A stretch of DNA of 64,000 nt from Pelagibacteraceae bacterium AG-470-E16 (GTDB lineage: Bacteria > Pseudomonadota > Alphaproteobacteria > Pelagibacterales > Pelagibacteraceae): the NCBI GenBank assembly GCA_003209195.1, contig QCSF01000002.1, forward strand, positions 104,225-168,224. The letters are read 5' to 3'. Shown piece after piece: positions 17,316 to 24,941 of the stretch (within the stretch, counting starts at the first letter, position 1; every line of letters begins with the position of its first letter). The notes under the pieces are model-generated. The model searched no databases and was not told the origin of the DNA. It saw only the letters and a program-made list of their open reading frames with translations. The position numbers were made by a program, and so were the translations under genes.

Positions 17316-17729
17316 ATGAAAAAAATATTATTTATTTGTACAGGAAATTCTGCAAGGTCTATTATATCTGAATGCCTTTTAAATCAATTGGGAGTAAATA
17401 GATATCAAGCATATAGCGCTGGATCAAAACCAACGGGTGAGGTCAATCCCTATTCAATAAAAGTTTTAGAAAAAAATAATATATATTATGAAAAAGTTTC
17501 AAGTAAAAGTTGGGATAATTTTTCAGATACGAAGTTTAATACTATTGTTACAGTTTGTAACAATGCAGCAAACGAAACATGCCCTGTTTATCCTGGATCG
17601 CCAAATAAATTACATTGGGATCTAGAGGATCCTGATGCTTTTAATGGAAATGATGAAGAGAAATTAAATGAATTTCAAAGAATATTTGATCAAATTCATG
17701 AACGTATTAAAAAGGAATTCATAAATTAA
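17316..17729 (+). CDS. arsC: Arsenate reductase, low-molecular-weight phosphatase type (thioredoxin-coupled)
   Basis: Reduces arsenate to arsenite in the cytoplasm. The 137-residue protein has the phosphatase P-loop CTGNSARS (C8 to R14) and the two further redox cysteines C81 and C89 that characterise the thioredoxin-coupled ArsC class rather than a tyrosine phosphatase. DPDA near residue 110 holds the general acid. The stop overlaps the start of the aquaporin gene (TAATG), so the two are coupled. No arsR or arsB is seen nearby. Confidence 0.9.
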   Translation: MKKILFICTGNSARSIISECLLNQLGVNRYQAYSAGSKPTGEVNPYSIKVLEKNNIYYEKVSSKSWDNFSDTKFNTIVTVCNNAANETCPVYPGSPNKLHWDLEDPDAFNGNDEEKLNEFQRIFDQIHERIKKEFIN

Positions 17730-18379
17730 TGAACAAAAATATAAAAAAATATTTTTTAGAATTTCTTGGAACTTTTATATTACTTTTATCCATTGTTGGT
17801 TCAGGAATAATGGGTGCTAACCTTTCAAATAATGAAAGTGTAACATTAATAGCTAATGCAATCTCGATTGGTCTAATTCTTTTCGTATTAATTTCATCTT
17901 TTAGATCCATATCAGGCGCTCACTTTAATCCAGCAGTAACCATAATGTTAGTACTTATGAAAAAAATGAAATCCCAAGAAGGAATTTTTTATATTTTTTT
18001 ACAAATAACTGGAGCTTGCTTAGGGGTAATTTTCGCAAATTATCTTTTTGGTCTAGATGCAATTCAACAGGCAGCTAAAATTCGAAGTGGGGAAAGCATA
18101 TTTATATCAGAAATTTTTGCGACATTTGGTTTATTATTTCTTATACTTTTGAATGGAAGAAAAAGCGACTTTGCCATTGGTGCAGTTATTGGTTCATATA
18201 TTACATCTGCAATTTGGTTTACCTCCTCTACCTCTTTTGCCAACCCAGCTGTTTCAATAGCTAGAAGTCTTACAGATACTTTTACTGGTATACATTTTTC
18301 TAATGTACCAATGTTTATTATCGCACAATTAATATCAATTGGTTTAGTTCTTATTGTATTTAAAAAAATTTTTAAATAA
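17729..18379 (+). CDS. Aquaporin / aquaglyceroporin family channel (AqpS-like)
   Basis: 216-residue MIP-family channel with about six membrane segments and both pore motifs, HFNPAVT (near residue 69) and FANPAVS (near residue 172). Translation is coupled to arsC. In Sinorhizobium an aquaglyceroporin, AqpS, replaces an arsenite pump and lets arsenite leave down its gradient after ArsC action; the same role is inferred here from the gene pair. Water or glycerol transport cannot be excluded. Confidence 0.88.
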   Translation: MNKNIKKYFLEFLGTFILLLSIVGSGIMGANLSNNESVTLIANAISIGLILFVLISSFRSISGAHFNPAVTIMLVLMKKMKSQEGIFYIFLQITGACLGVIFANYLFGLDAIQQAAKIRSGESIFISEIFATFGLLFLILLNGRKSDFAIGAVIGSYITSAIWFTSSTSFANPAVSIARSLTDTFTGIHFSNVPMFIIAQLISIGLVLIVFKKIFK

Positions 18380-18393
18380 CCTACAAAGTGACT

Positions 18394-18639
18394 ATGGAGT
18401 TTTTATATTTATTAGCAGGTTTTATAATTGCCTACGTAATTATAAAAATATTTTCTAAAATAAAAGATTCTAAATCGTCTCTAAAAATTGAAGAAGATGA
18501 AGATGAAAGTAAATATTTAACCTGGACCAAAGCATTAAATTTAATTCAAGATCAGATTCTTTTACTTAATAAAAATAAGATTGTTATTTTGTTTAATTCG
18601 CTGCTTATAAATTTCACTGGTAAAACATATGTTACATAA
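18394..18639 (+). CDS. Small membrane-anchored protein of unknown function
   Basis: 81 residues from ATG 18394 (a GTG two codons earlier is possible). One hydrophobic segment at the N-terminus (about 2-22), then an acidic patch EEDEDESK and a second weakly hydrophobic stretch. It follows the aquaporin stop by about 14 nt. I do not recognise the family. The last codon overlaps the first of three GTTACAT repeats, so the 3' end may be under regulatory rather than coding constraint. Confidence 0.4.
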   Translation: MEFLYLLAGFIIAYVIIKIFSKIKDSKSSLKIEEDEDESKYLTWTKALNLIQDQILLLNKNKIVILFNSLLINFTGKTYVT

Positions 18640-18659
18640 ATGTTACATTTTTGTTACAT
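18631..18659. promoter_or_regulatory. Three GTTACAT direct repeats at 11-nt period (Pho-box-like)
   Basis: GTTACAT occurs at 18631, 18642 and 18653, exactly one helical turn apart; on the other strand the unit is ATGTAAC. PhoB sites are 7-nt direct repeats with an 11-nt period, and units such as CTTACAT and ATGTAAC occur in known boxes. On the plus strand a TAAATA -10-like element begins at 18668, 8 nt past the last repeat. The regulated transcript is not obvious. Confidence 0.5.
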
Positions 18660-18681
18660 ACACAAACTAAATAGTTGTATT

Positions 18682-18780
18682 TTAGACAAACATTGCAATT
18701 ATTACCAAAATCAAAGCAATTAAGATCAGCAAAATAGGTACAGCTTTGTTTAAAGGTAAATTTGATAGACTCATTTTCAT
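18682..18780 (-). CDS. Candidate 32-residue single-pass membrane peptide
   Basis: A short ORF too small for most gene callers: a polar N-terminus (MKMSLSNLPLNKAV) followed by an uninterrupted hydrophobic segment of about 18 residues (PILLILIALILVIIAMFV) ending at the stop. It lies upstream of no obvious operon, between the GTTACAT repeats and the DoxX gene. There is no clear ribosome site. Support is only the clean membrane-segment pattern, which chance AT-rich sequence can also produce. Confidence 0.35.
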   Translation of the reverse strand: MKMSLSNLPLNKAVPILLILIALILVIIAMFV

Positions 18781-18842
18781 TAGCAAATTATCATCAATAG
18801 CTAGCTTTTCAATTGCTTAAACAGATATCAAATCTATAAAAA

Positions 18843-19304
18843 CTAAAATTCTTTTGGCAGTTGGTTATCTATAGATAATTTACCACCACCTCTAAACGTA
18901 ACTGCTATCATAATTATCATCCACATTAGTGGATACTCATAACCACCCTTGATCCATAAAAACCCGTTATTAAAGTGAACTATAAAAGTTGCAACAAATA
19001 ATATACCGACTAACTGTATAGAAAATAACCGTGTTAAAAAACCTATTGCTACACAAATGCCTCCAACAAATTCTATAATTCCAACATACCATGCAAAAAA
19101 TACAGATGGTTCTATTGATATTGATGAAAAAAATTTAGCTGTTCTTTCGATACCACTCTCATTAAATAGTTTCCCATAACCATGGGGTATCATCATTATT
19201 CCTACAACAAGTCTAATTATTGGATAAGTTAATGGAGAAAATTTTTCATAAATAGGATCTAATTTTTTAAATATATGTCGTGACGTTCTACTTACCTGTA
19301 TCAT
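18843..19304 (-). CDS. DoxX family membrane protein
   Basis: 153 residues, four hydrophobic segments. The family core is present: RLVVGIMMIPHGYGKLF early, then FVGGICVAIGFLTRLFSI and YPLMWMIIMIAVTFRGGGKLSID at the end. DoxX-like proteins are inner-membrane proteins linked in some bacteria to thiol or oxidant stress, but the family has no single function. It stands alone, about 90 nt downstream of msrB on the same strand. The MsrB neighbour gives weak support for a redox role. Confidence 0.85.
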   Translation of the reverse strand: MIQVSRTSRHIFKKLDPIYEKFSPLTYPIIRLVVGIMMIPHGYGKLFNESGIERTAKFFSSISIEPSVFFAWYVGIIEFVGGICVAIGFLTRLFSIQLVGILFVATFIVHFNNGFLWIKGGYEYPLMWMIIMIAVTFRGGGKLSIDNQLPKEF

Positions 19305-19397
19305 ACTTCCAAATTATATTAAAAAAACAATTTGGTCGATAATTTTTATTAAAAACTTCGATTTTAGTGAATATTTTTAATAATTAATTACGTTTTA

Positions 19398-19868
19398 TCA
19401 AGTTGGTATAAACTTTAATGCAGCTCCATTATTACAATATCTCTTGTATGTTGGCTCTGGTCCATCATTGAAAACATGGCCATGATGCCCCATACACGTG
19501 ATACAGTGATATTCTGTTCGAGGATAAATAAGTCTATAATCTAGTTTCGTACCTAATTTTCCTTTATATGCATCAAAAAAAGAAGGCCATCCAGTCCCAG
19601 AGTCAAACTTCATTGATGAATGAAAAATTTTTGTATTACAGGCAATACACACGTATTCTCCATCTCGTTTTTCAAAATTGAGTACACTAGAATAAGGTTT
19701 CTCAGTGCCTTCTTTTCTTAAAATGTAATACTGTTTAGAAGATAAAATTTTTTTCCATTCAGCGTCCTTCCTTATAATCTTCCTTTGAGCAGCTAAAGTA
19801 TTAGTTGGACGAAATAAATTAATAAAAAGTAATTTTAAAATAATTTTTAAAAATGATCTTTTGTTCAT
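19398..19868 (-). CDS. msrB: Peptide methionine-(R)-S-oxide reductase MsrB, exported form
   Basis: Reduces methionine-R-sulfoxide in proteins. The 156-residue product has the four zinc cysteines C74, C77, C122 and C125, the FDSGTGWPSF core and the catalytic C145 in KRYCNNGAALKF. The N-terminus (MNKRSFLKIILKLLFINLF, then TLAAQRK) looks like a signal or membrane anchor, which places the enzyme outside the cytoplasm. The start abuts the stop of the glycosyltransferase fusion, so they share a transcript. The MsrA form is not in the window. Confidence 0.92.
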   Translation of the reverse strand: MNKRSFLKIILKLLFINLFRPTNTLAAQRKIIRKDAEWKKILSSKQYYILRKEGTEKPYSSVLNFEKRDGEYVCIACNTKIFHSSMKFDSGTGWPSFFDAYKGKLGTKLDYRLIYPRTEYHCITCMGHHGHVFNDGPEPTYKRYCNNGAALKFIPT

Positions 19869-21197
19869 TTATGAGTATTTTCTTTTGTCAATAAAATCAA
19901 TTAAACCTTTTTGTTCTTTTGATAATAATGTTTTGGATTTTAAAACATCATACATTTTCTGCAGATTACTTAACGTATCAACGTCAATAAGTGCAAAATT
20001 ACTTTTTTTTGTATTGTATAAGTATTTGGTAAAATCATTTAAAACATGATCTGTTGTATAATCGACACGTGAAAAGCAACCCTCTAAATTTTTTAATTTT
20101 GTTGAAAAGCAACAATAACCCCCATCTATTGTAGGCATAATATAATTATCATAATTTTTTAAAAAATTTACAGATTCAATTAAATGTTCAGCTGTTAATT
20201 CTGGTATATCAGATCCAGACATAATTATGTTTTTTGTAAATGGTGCGCATATGTCATATACATCCTGCATTGATCTTCCAATATTTTCATTTTCTATTTT
20301 TAAAATACTATACTTTTCTAAACCAAATGACTTTAGATAATCATTTGATTTACTATTATTTACAATTACAATTTTATTTTCATCTTGCTCTAAAGATAAA
20401 ATATTAGACTTAAGAATTTTTAAGCAATGTAAATTAAACTGATCAACCAAAGCATCATCTTTCAACGTATCTCTTAATCTTGATTTGGAGTCTTTTGAAT
20501 TTGGATCTTTTACAAAAAAGCAGAAAATATTTTTAATTTTTTTTTTTTTAAATTTTTTTACCTGTGTAAAAGTTTTAAAAATATTTCTAAAAGTTTGAAA
20601 TATAGACTTTTCTTGATATTTTCTAGCAGACGTAATAATTTCTCTTTTAATTTCTTTTATCTCAACACCTAGTGCTTTTGCATCCCAAACAAATTTGTGA
20701 TCTTCACCTTCTCTAATATCCTCATCAAAACACCCAATTAAATTAAACAAGTTCTTATGAATTAAAAAAGATTGATCACCAAACGGTAGATCAAATTTAT
20801 TTGATCTGAAATTTGCACCAGATGCATTAATTTTATTTCTGTCATTATCAAATTTGAGTTTAAAATAACCCAATTGTTTTTTTTGTAGTCTATCTAAATC
20901 ATCTCTTTCAATTTTATTAATTTGACTGTCAATATGTAAAAACCACAAATAGTCATTTTCAGCTTTCAAGGCTCCAGCATTTAATGATTTTCCTCTAGTT
21001 GATTCAGAAACTTTTATGAGTTTATTAATATTTAAATTTATTTCATTTAGCGTGTCTAATGAAAGCTCAATTTTATCATCTAGCACTAAAATAATTTCAT
21101 GCCCATAAAATTTATCCTTAAGCGCTCTTAATAATGAGAACTGTTTTTCCTCTCTAGAGGCAATAACAACTATTGAAAATTTTTTTCGAAGTGACAT
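19869..21197 (-). CDS. Fusion of a TIGR04283-like glycosyltransferase with a TIGR04282/DUF2064-like transferase
   Basis: 442 residues, two domains. N-terminal half (about 1-220): GT-A fold glycosyltransferase with FSIVVIASREE, RGKSLNAGALKAENDYLWFLHID, FGDQSFLIHKNLF and EGEDHKF, close to the rSAM/selenodomain-associated transferase 2 pattern. C-terminal half (about 228-442): FFVKDPNSKDSKSRL, NIGRSMQDVYD, SGSDIPELTAEHL and PTIDGGYCC, matching DUF2064 (transferase 1). The two families are usually separate neighbouring genes; here they are one chain. Substrates are unknown. Zero spacing to HupE upstream and MsrB downstream. Confidence 0.82.
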   Translation of the reverse strand: MSLRKKFSIVVIASREEKQFSLLRALKDKFYGHEIILVLDDKIELSLDTLNEINLNINKLIKVSESTRGKSLNAGALKAENDYLWFLHIDSQINKIERDDLDRLQKKQLGYFKLKFDNDRNKINASGANFRSNKFDLPFGDQSFLIHKNLFNLIGCFDEDIREGEDHKFVWDAKALGVEIKEIKREIITSARKYQEKSIFQTFRNIFKTFTQVKKFKKKKIKNIFCFFVKDPNSKDSKSRLRDTLKDDALVDQFNLHCLKILKSNILSLEQDENKIVIVNNSKSNDYLKSFGLEKYSILKIENENIGRSMQDVYDICAPFTKNIIMSGSDIPELTAEHLIESVNFLKNYDNYIMPTIDGGYCCFSTKLKNLEGCFSRVDYTTDHVLNDFTKYLYNTKKSNFALIDVDTLSNLQKMYDVLKSKTLLSKEQKGLIDFIDKRKYS

Positions 21198-22310
21198 TTA
21201 ATTTATTCTTTCAAAAAACCAATATATACCAATCACTGAAATTATTAGTGATAATGGATTTGTAAAGAATTTTTTATACCATTGCTTAGATTTAATCCAA
21301 TAAGCTACCCCAAAATAACTTATTAAAATAATGAATAACTGTCCAAGTTCAACGCCTAGATTAAACGACACAAGGCTTAACAAAAAATTCGTTTGTGATA
21401 AGCCAATTTCGGTTATTACCCCAGCAAAGCCTAATCCGTGTAATAAACCGAAAAAGAAAACTACTAGTGGTCTCCACAGTGAAATCTTTTTTAAGAATAT
21501 ATTTTCAATTGCTATGTAGGATATTGATAAAGCAATAATTGGTTCAACCATATTTTGTGGAATTTTTAGTATATTAAGCGTACCTAAAAATATTGTTAAA
21601 GTATGAGCTAATGTAAACATCGATATTTGAATTATAAGAGGTCTAAAGTTTGGTGAAAATAAAAATAAACCAATTATAAAAAGTATGTGATCTAATCCTT
21701 TTGGTATAATATGCTCAAAACCAATTATTAAGTAATCAAATGTTGCTGAAAAAAAATTATTTTTTTTATAATAATTTAATGAAAAATTCCTTGAGATAGA
21801 ATTAATTTTTAAATACTCAGTATATATTTTATTATTTTTGTAGTTCGAAACCCTTAATATCAATGGACCATAATCGCCACTCCAACCAACTTTAAGTTTA
21901 CTATCCTCTATGTCGTAACCAGAAATGTAAATGATAGTTTCTCGTGATATTTTTAAATCGTCATTATCCTCAATTTTAATATCATCAATATTAAATTTTA
22001 AATAAATATCATTTTGGATTATATATATATTCTCTCTAAATTCTTTTAAAGATTTTTTAAACTCAAGTTTTAAATTTTCTGATTTTAAAGCTCTTAATTT
22101 ATCATAATAATCTGAGTTTTCAGACTCATTTGTATTTGAATGTGATGGATCAATATTTGCTAAAATTGCCTCTAAATTAGTTCTAATCTTTAATTCAAAA
22201 TTAAGTGATGTTGAATTTTGAGTAAATTTAAAATTAGCAATTGATGGTTTTAATTCATGAGAAAAAACTATCGTAGGAAAGAATAATATAATAAAAAATA
22301 AACGTTTCAT
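21198..22310 (-). CDS. HupE/UreJ family membrane protein with periplasmic N-terminal domain
   Basis: 370 residues: signal peptide (1-17, ending VFS before HELKPS), a soluble domain to about 180, then six or seven membrane segments with HupE/UreJ_2 histidine motifs (KGLDHILFIIG, FTLAHTLTIF, FFGLLHGLGFAG). HupE/UreJ proteins are permeases for nickel or similar metals. No urease or hydrogenase genes are nearby. It is the first gene of the run HupE-glycosyltransferase-msrB, and its ATG touches the ATG of the divergent DUF4198-like gene. Confidence 0.85.
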   Translation of the reverse strand: MKRLFFIILFFPTIVFSHELKPSIANFKFTQNSTSLNFELKIRTNLEAILANIDPSHSNTNESENSDYYDKLRALKSENLKLEFKKSLKEFRENIYIIQNDIYLKFNIDDIKIEDNDDLKISRETIIYISGYDIEDSKLKVGWSGDYGPLILRVSNYKNNKIYTEYLKINSISRNFSLNYYKKNNFFSATFDYLIIGFEHIIPKGLDHILFIIGLFLFSPNFRPLIIQISMFTLAHTLTIFLGTLNILKIPQNMVEPIIALSISYIAIENIFLKKISLWRPLVVFFFGLLHGLGFAGVITEIGLSQTNFLLSLVSFNLGVELGQLFIILISYFGVAYWIKSKQWYKKFFTNPLSLIISVIGIYWFFERIN

Positions 22311-23087
22311 ATGAAATTAATTTTAGTTTTTTTAATATTTTTATTTCTTAATGCAAATAAATTAGATTCACACGAATTGTGGCTTGAGGCTGAGGAATAT
22401 CTAATAAAGAAAAATAATAAATTAATTGTAAATATAAAAGTTGGAGAAAATTTAAGTGGCGAAAAATATCCTTATTTGAGTCATGAAACAGAAAAATTAT
22501 TCATCGAAAATAATTTTCAAATCAAAAATGTTGAACAAATAAATGGAGATTATCCTGCAATCCAACAAAGTTTACATAGTAAGGGTGGTGTCCAATATTT
22601 GTATTACCAGTCCAATAAAGAAACCATTAAATATACCGATTTCAAAACTTTTTTAAAATTTATAGAAGATTACAATTTATCATATAATTATAAAGATAAG
22701 ATAATCCCAAAAGAAATTTATCAACGATTTTCAAAAATTATATTTAAGTATGATGGAAATAAATTCTATCCATCTCGAAATAATTTAGACTTTGAAATCA
22801 TAAATCTTAATGATCCGTACAAATATGATGAATCTAAAATTAAAATTATTTTAGATGGAAAATTGTTTGCAAAAAAAAGTTTTATAGTTTTTTTTAAAAA
22901 TTCTAATGGATTTAAAAAAAAGTATTACAAAACTAACATCAAAGGAATTGCAAAAATAGATACAAAAAAAGGGGGGTTATATTTAATAAGCGCTGTAGAT
23001 CTAAAAACTTTAAACTTAATTGATCGATTAAAATATAATGCTAACTTTTTTAGTCGATGGGCAAGTTTAACTTTTAAAAAACATTAA
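22311..23087 (+). CDS. DUF4198-like exported protein
   Basis: 258 residues with a signal peptide (about 1-20) followed by SHELWLEAEEYLI, the opening typical of DUF4198, a periplasmic family often found with nickel/cobalt uptake genes. The end (FFSRWASLTFKKH) also fits. The region between is predicted beta-rich and lysine/asparagine rich. It is divergent from the HupE gene with zero nucleotides between the start codons (CATATG), which supports a joint metal-handling role. Overlaps the convergent DUF3047 gene by 4 nt. Confidence 0.72.
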   Translation: MKLILVFLIFLFLNANKLDSHELWLEAEEYLIKKNNKLIVNIKVGENLSGEKYPYLSHETEKLFIENNFQIKNVEQINGDYPAIQQSLHSKGGVQYLYYQSNKETIKYTDFKTFLKFIEDYNLSYNYKDKIIPKEIYQRFSKIIFKYDGNKFYPSRNNLDFEIINLNDPYKYDESKIKIILDGKLFAKKSFIVFFKNSNGFKKKYYKTNIKGIAKIDTKKGGLYLISAVDLKTLNLIDRLKYNANFFSRWASLTFKKH

Positions 23088-23764
23088 TTAGAAAAGAAAA
23101 TATTTTTGTAATAAGAAATGGCTTTTCTTTGCGTATTGTCAGTATCTGTCATAATCGCAACACCATCTATTTCATTTAAATTCATATTCAAAAATTTTTT
23201 AAAATGCTCTTTTACATTAAGTCTTATAGTAACCCACTTATTTATATTTTGATCATTTAACGAAGAAGCAACATAATCAATAATTTGTTTTCTATAAGGT
23301 CCTTGCCAATATGTGTTAATTTTTTTATTGCTAGAAAAAACATAATTCATTGCTTTTTTTTGCCATGGTAGTTTTCCAACCTCTTTGATAACGGATACCC
23401 TTGCGGCAAAATCGTGACCTTTTTTGGTATCTTCTTTTATTCCTGGAATACCCTGTTCGATCTTCCAGGTAATATTCAAAATAGGGGTTTTTTTTAAATT
23501 AATTTTAATTTTTTTACCTAATCCCGAAGCTTGACCTTTTGCCTCAGCTTTTAAATGATTTTCACCATTTTTAGTCGTAATAATTGTATATTTAGTTTTT
23601 TTCTTGAAACTATAAGTTTTGTAATCAGATATTTTATCTTTATTAAAATCAAATACTGTTACTTTTTCTTCTGCAAGAGAGATATTAAAAAATAAAAAAA
23701 TCAAAGCTAATATAATTAAAAAATAATTTTTTAATTGTGTTATTTTAAATTTCAAATCAAACAT
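23084..23764 (-). CDS. DUF3047 domain protein, exported
   Basis: 226 residues; a membrane or signal segment at about 13-31 (ending SLAEE), then a DUF3047 domain with ILNITWKIEQGIPG, KKGHDFAARVSVI and DGVAIMTDTDNTQ. DUF3047 proteins are predicted periplasmic beta-sandwiches without assigned function. The gene stands alone, with a 211-nt gap upstream in which I saw only a 29-codon ORF of no recognisable content. Confidence 0.8.
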   Translation of the reverse strand: MFDLKFKITQLKNYFLIILALIFLFFNISLAEEKVTVFDFNKDKISDYKTYSFKKKTKYTIITTKNGENHLKAEAKGQASGLGKKIKINLKKTPILNITWKIEQGIPGIKEDTKKGHDFAARVSVIKEVGKLPWQKKAMNYVFSSNKKINTYWQGPYRKQIIDYVASSLNDQNINKWVTIRLNVKEHFKKFLNMNLNEIDGVAIMTDTDNTQRKAISYYKNIFFSN

Positions 23765-23975
23765 TTTCTTTTAAAAAATTTAATCGACAAACTTTCTTTA
23801 TAAAGACAGATCATTTAATTTTGTTATACTTTTTTCCTTTTCTATAAAAAATATTAATAAATGATTATTCAACTTTTGTGTATCCATAAAATAAAATTAT
23901 TAAGAAAATTTTTAGCCTACTAATCTTTATTTGAAATTTTTCTTGTTAATTCTAATTGATTTAAAATTATAAAAT

Positions 23976-24941
23976 TTAAAATTCATTAAATCTAAGATTC
24001 CATTTTGATCTTTTTTCTTCAATATGTATAGTTTCAACTTTCTTATTTAAGTGTCTTTTGCTCATTTCAAATGATAAAGTAGATGGTAAATGTTTACCAT
24101 ATGTCTTTTCAATAAATTTTTTTACTTCTATATAGGATGGATAAAAAAAAATGTTATTTTTAATATTTAAATATTCTTTAAGTTTAAAAGAAAACAAGCC
24201 TGTTCCATCGTCAAAAAATCTCTCATGAAATAACCCGTAATCTTTATACTCAAAATATTTTAAATCATTTTTTTCCTGTTTGTTCACCCAAGATGTATAA
24301 GCCCAATATTCACTAAATGTTTCATAATCGTTAAATGAATTGATTAATAATTTAAGCCAGTTATCCTTTGACTCATAATGATTTTGTAGTTGTTTTTTAA
24401 AACTATTTAAATGAATTTGATTTAAGATCATATGGTGGCAAATAAAAGTAGATTTATGATTATATACTGGTTCTATTTCTAAGACTTCTTTTATCCAAAT
24501 TTTCCATTTTTTAACTATCTCAGGATTTCCACCAGATGAATCTTGTAATAATGCAAATTTATTATCAGCAACTGGCCATGGATTGACTGGTAACATATCA
24601 GCGTCCCATATCATAAATTTGTTGGGAAGCTTAATCACATCATTAGCTCCAATTTTTAAACATTGCTGATAAAACCAACCTTTCGTATATAATTTATTTT
24701 TTATAATTAAATCACTTAATAAATTTTCTTTTGTAAAATTAAATTTTTCGTTAAAAAAATTATCTTCATCATAAAACCAAAGGGGTAAATGTTTTATGTT
24801 TAATTTTTTAAAAAATTTAATTTCATTTTGAGTAGAAATAATATGGATTTTTTTTGGGCTATAGTGAAAATTTAAACCCTCTAGAACAGCCTTTGTTACC
24901 CAGTTAATTTTAAATAACGGGATTACAATTTCTAACATCAA
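23976..24941 (-). CDS. DUF6492-like (GT-A type) protein
   Basis: 321 residues without signal peptide or membrane segment. The pattern LEIVIPLFKIN, YTKGWFYQQCLKIGA and KFMIWDADMLPV, with a DxD motif (DAD), matches the DUF6492 family of predicted nucleotide-sugar glycosyltransferases. Later motifs are CHHMIL and YWAYTSWV. It overlaps the cyclase gene by 4 nt (ATGA), so the two products are very probably made together; it may glycosylate a cyclitol or attach a sugar to its derivative. That step is inference. Confidence 0.65.
   Translation of the reverse strand: MMLEIVIPLFKINWVTKAVLEGLNFHYSPKKIHIISTQNEIKFFKKLNIKHLPLWFYDEDNFFNEKFNFTKENLLSDLIIKNKLYTKGWFYQQCLKIGANDVIKLPNKFMIWDADMLPVNPWPVADNKFALLQDSSGGNPEIVKKWKIWIKEVLEIEPVYNHKSTFICHHMILNQIHLNSFKKQLQNHYESKDNWLKLLINSFNDYETFSEYWAYTSWVNKQEKNDLKYFEYKDYGLFHERFFDDGTGLFSFKLKEYLNIKNNIFFYPSYIEVKKFIEKTYGKHLPSTLSFEMSKRHLNKKVETIHIEEKRSKWNLRFNEF

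Noticed and set aside
23880..23975. 29-codon minus-strand ORF upstream of the DUF3047 gene
   Set aside because: No membrane, cysteine or charge pattern; length expected by chance in AT-rich DNA.
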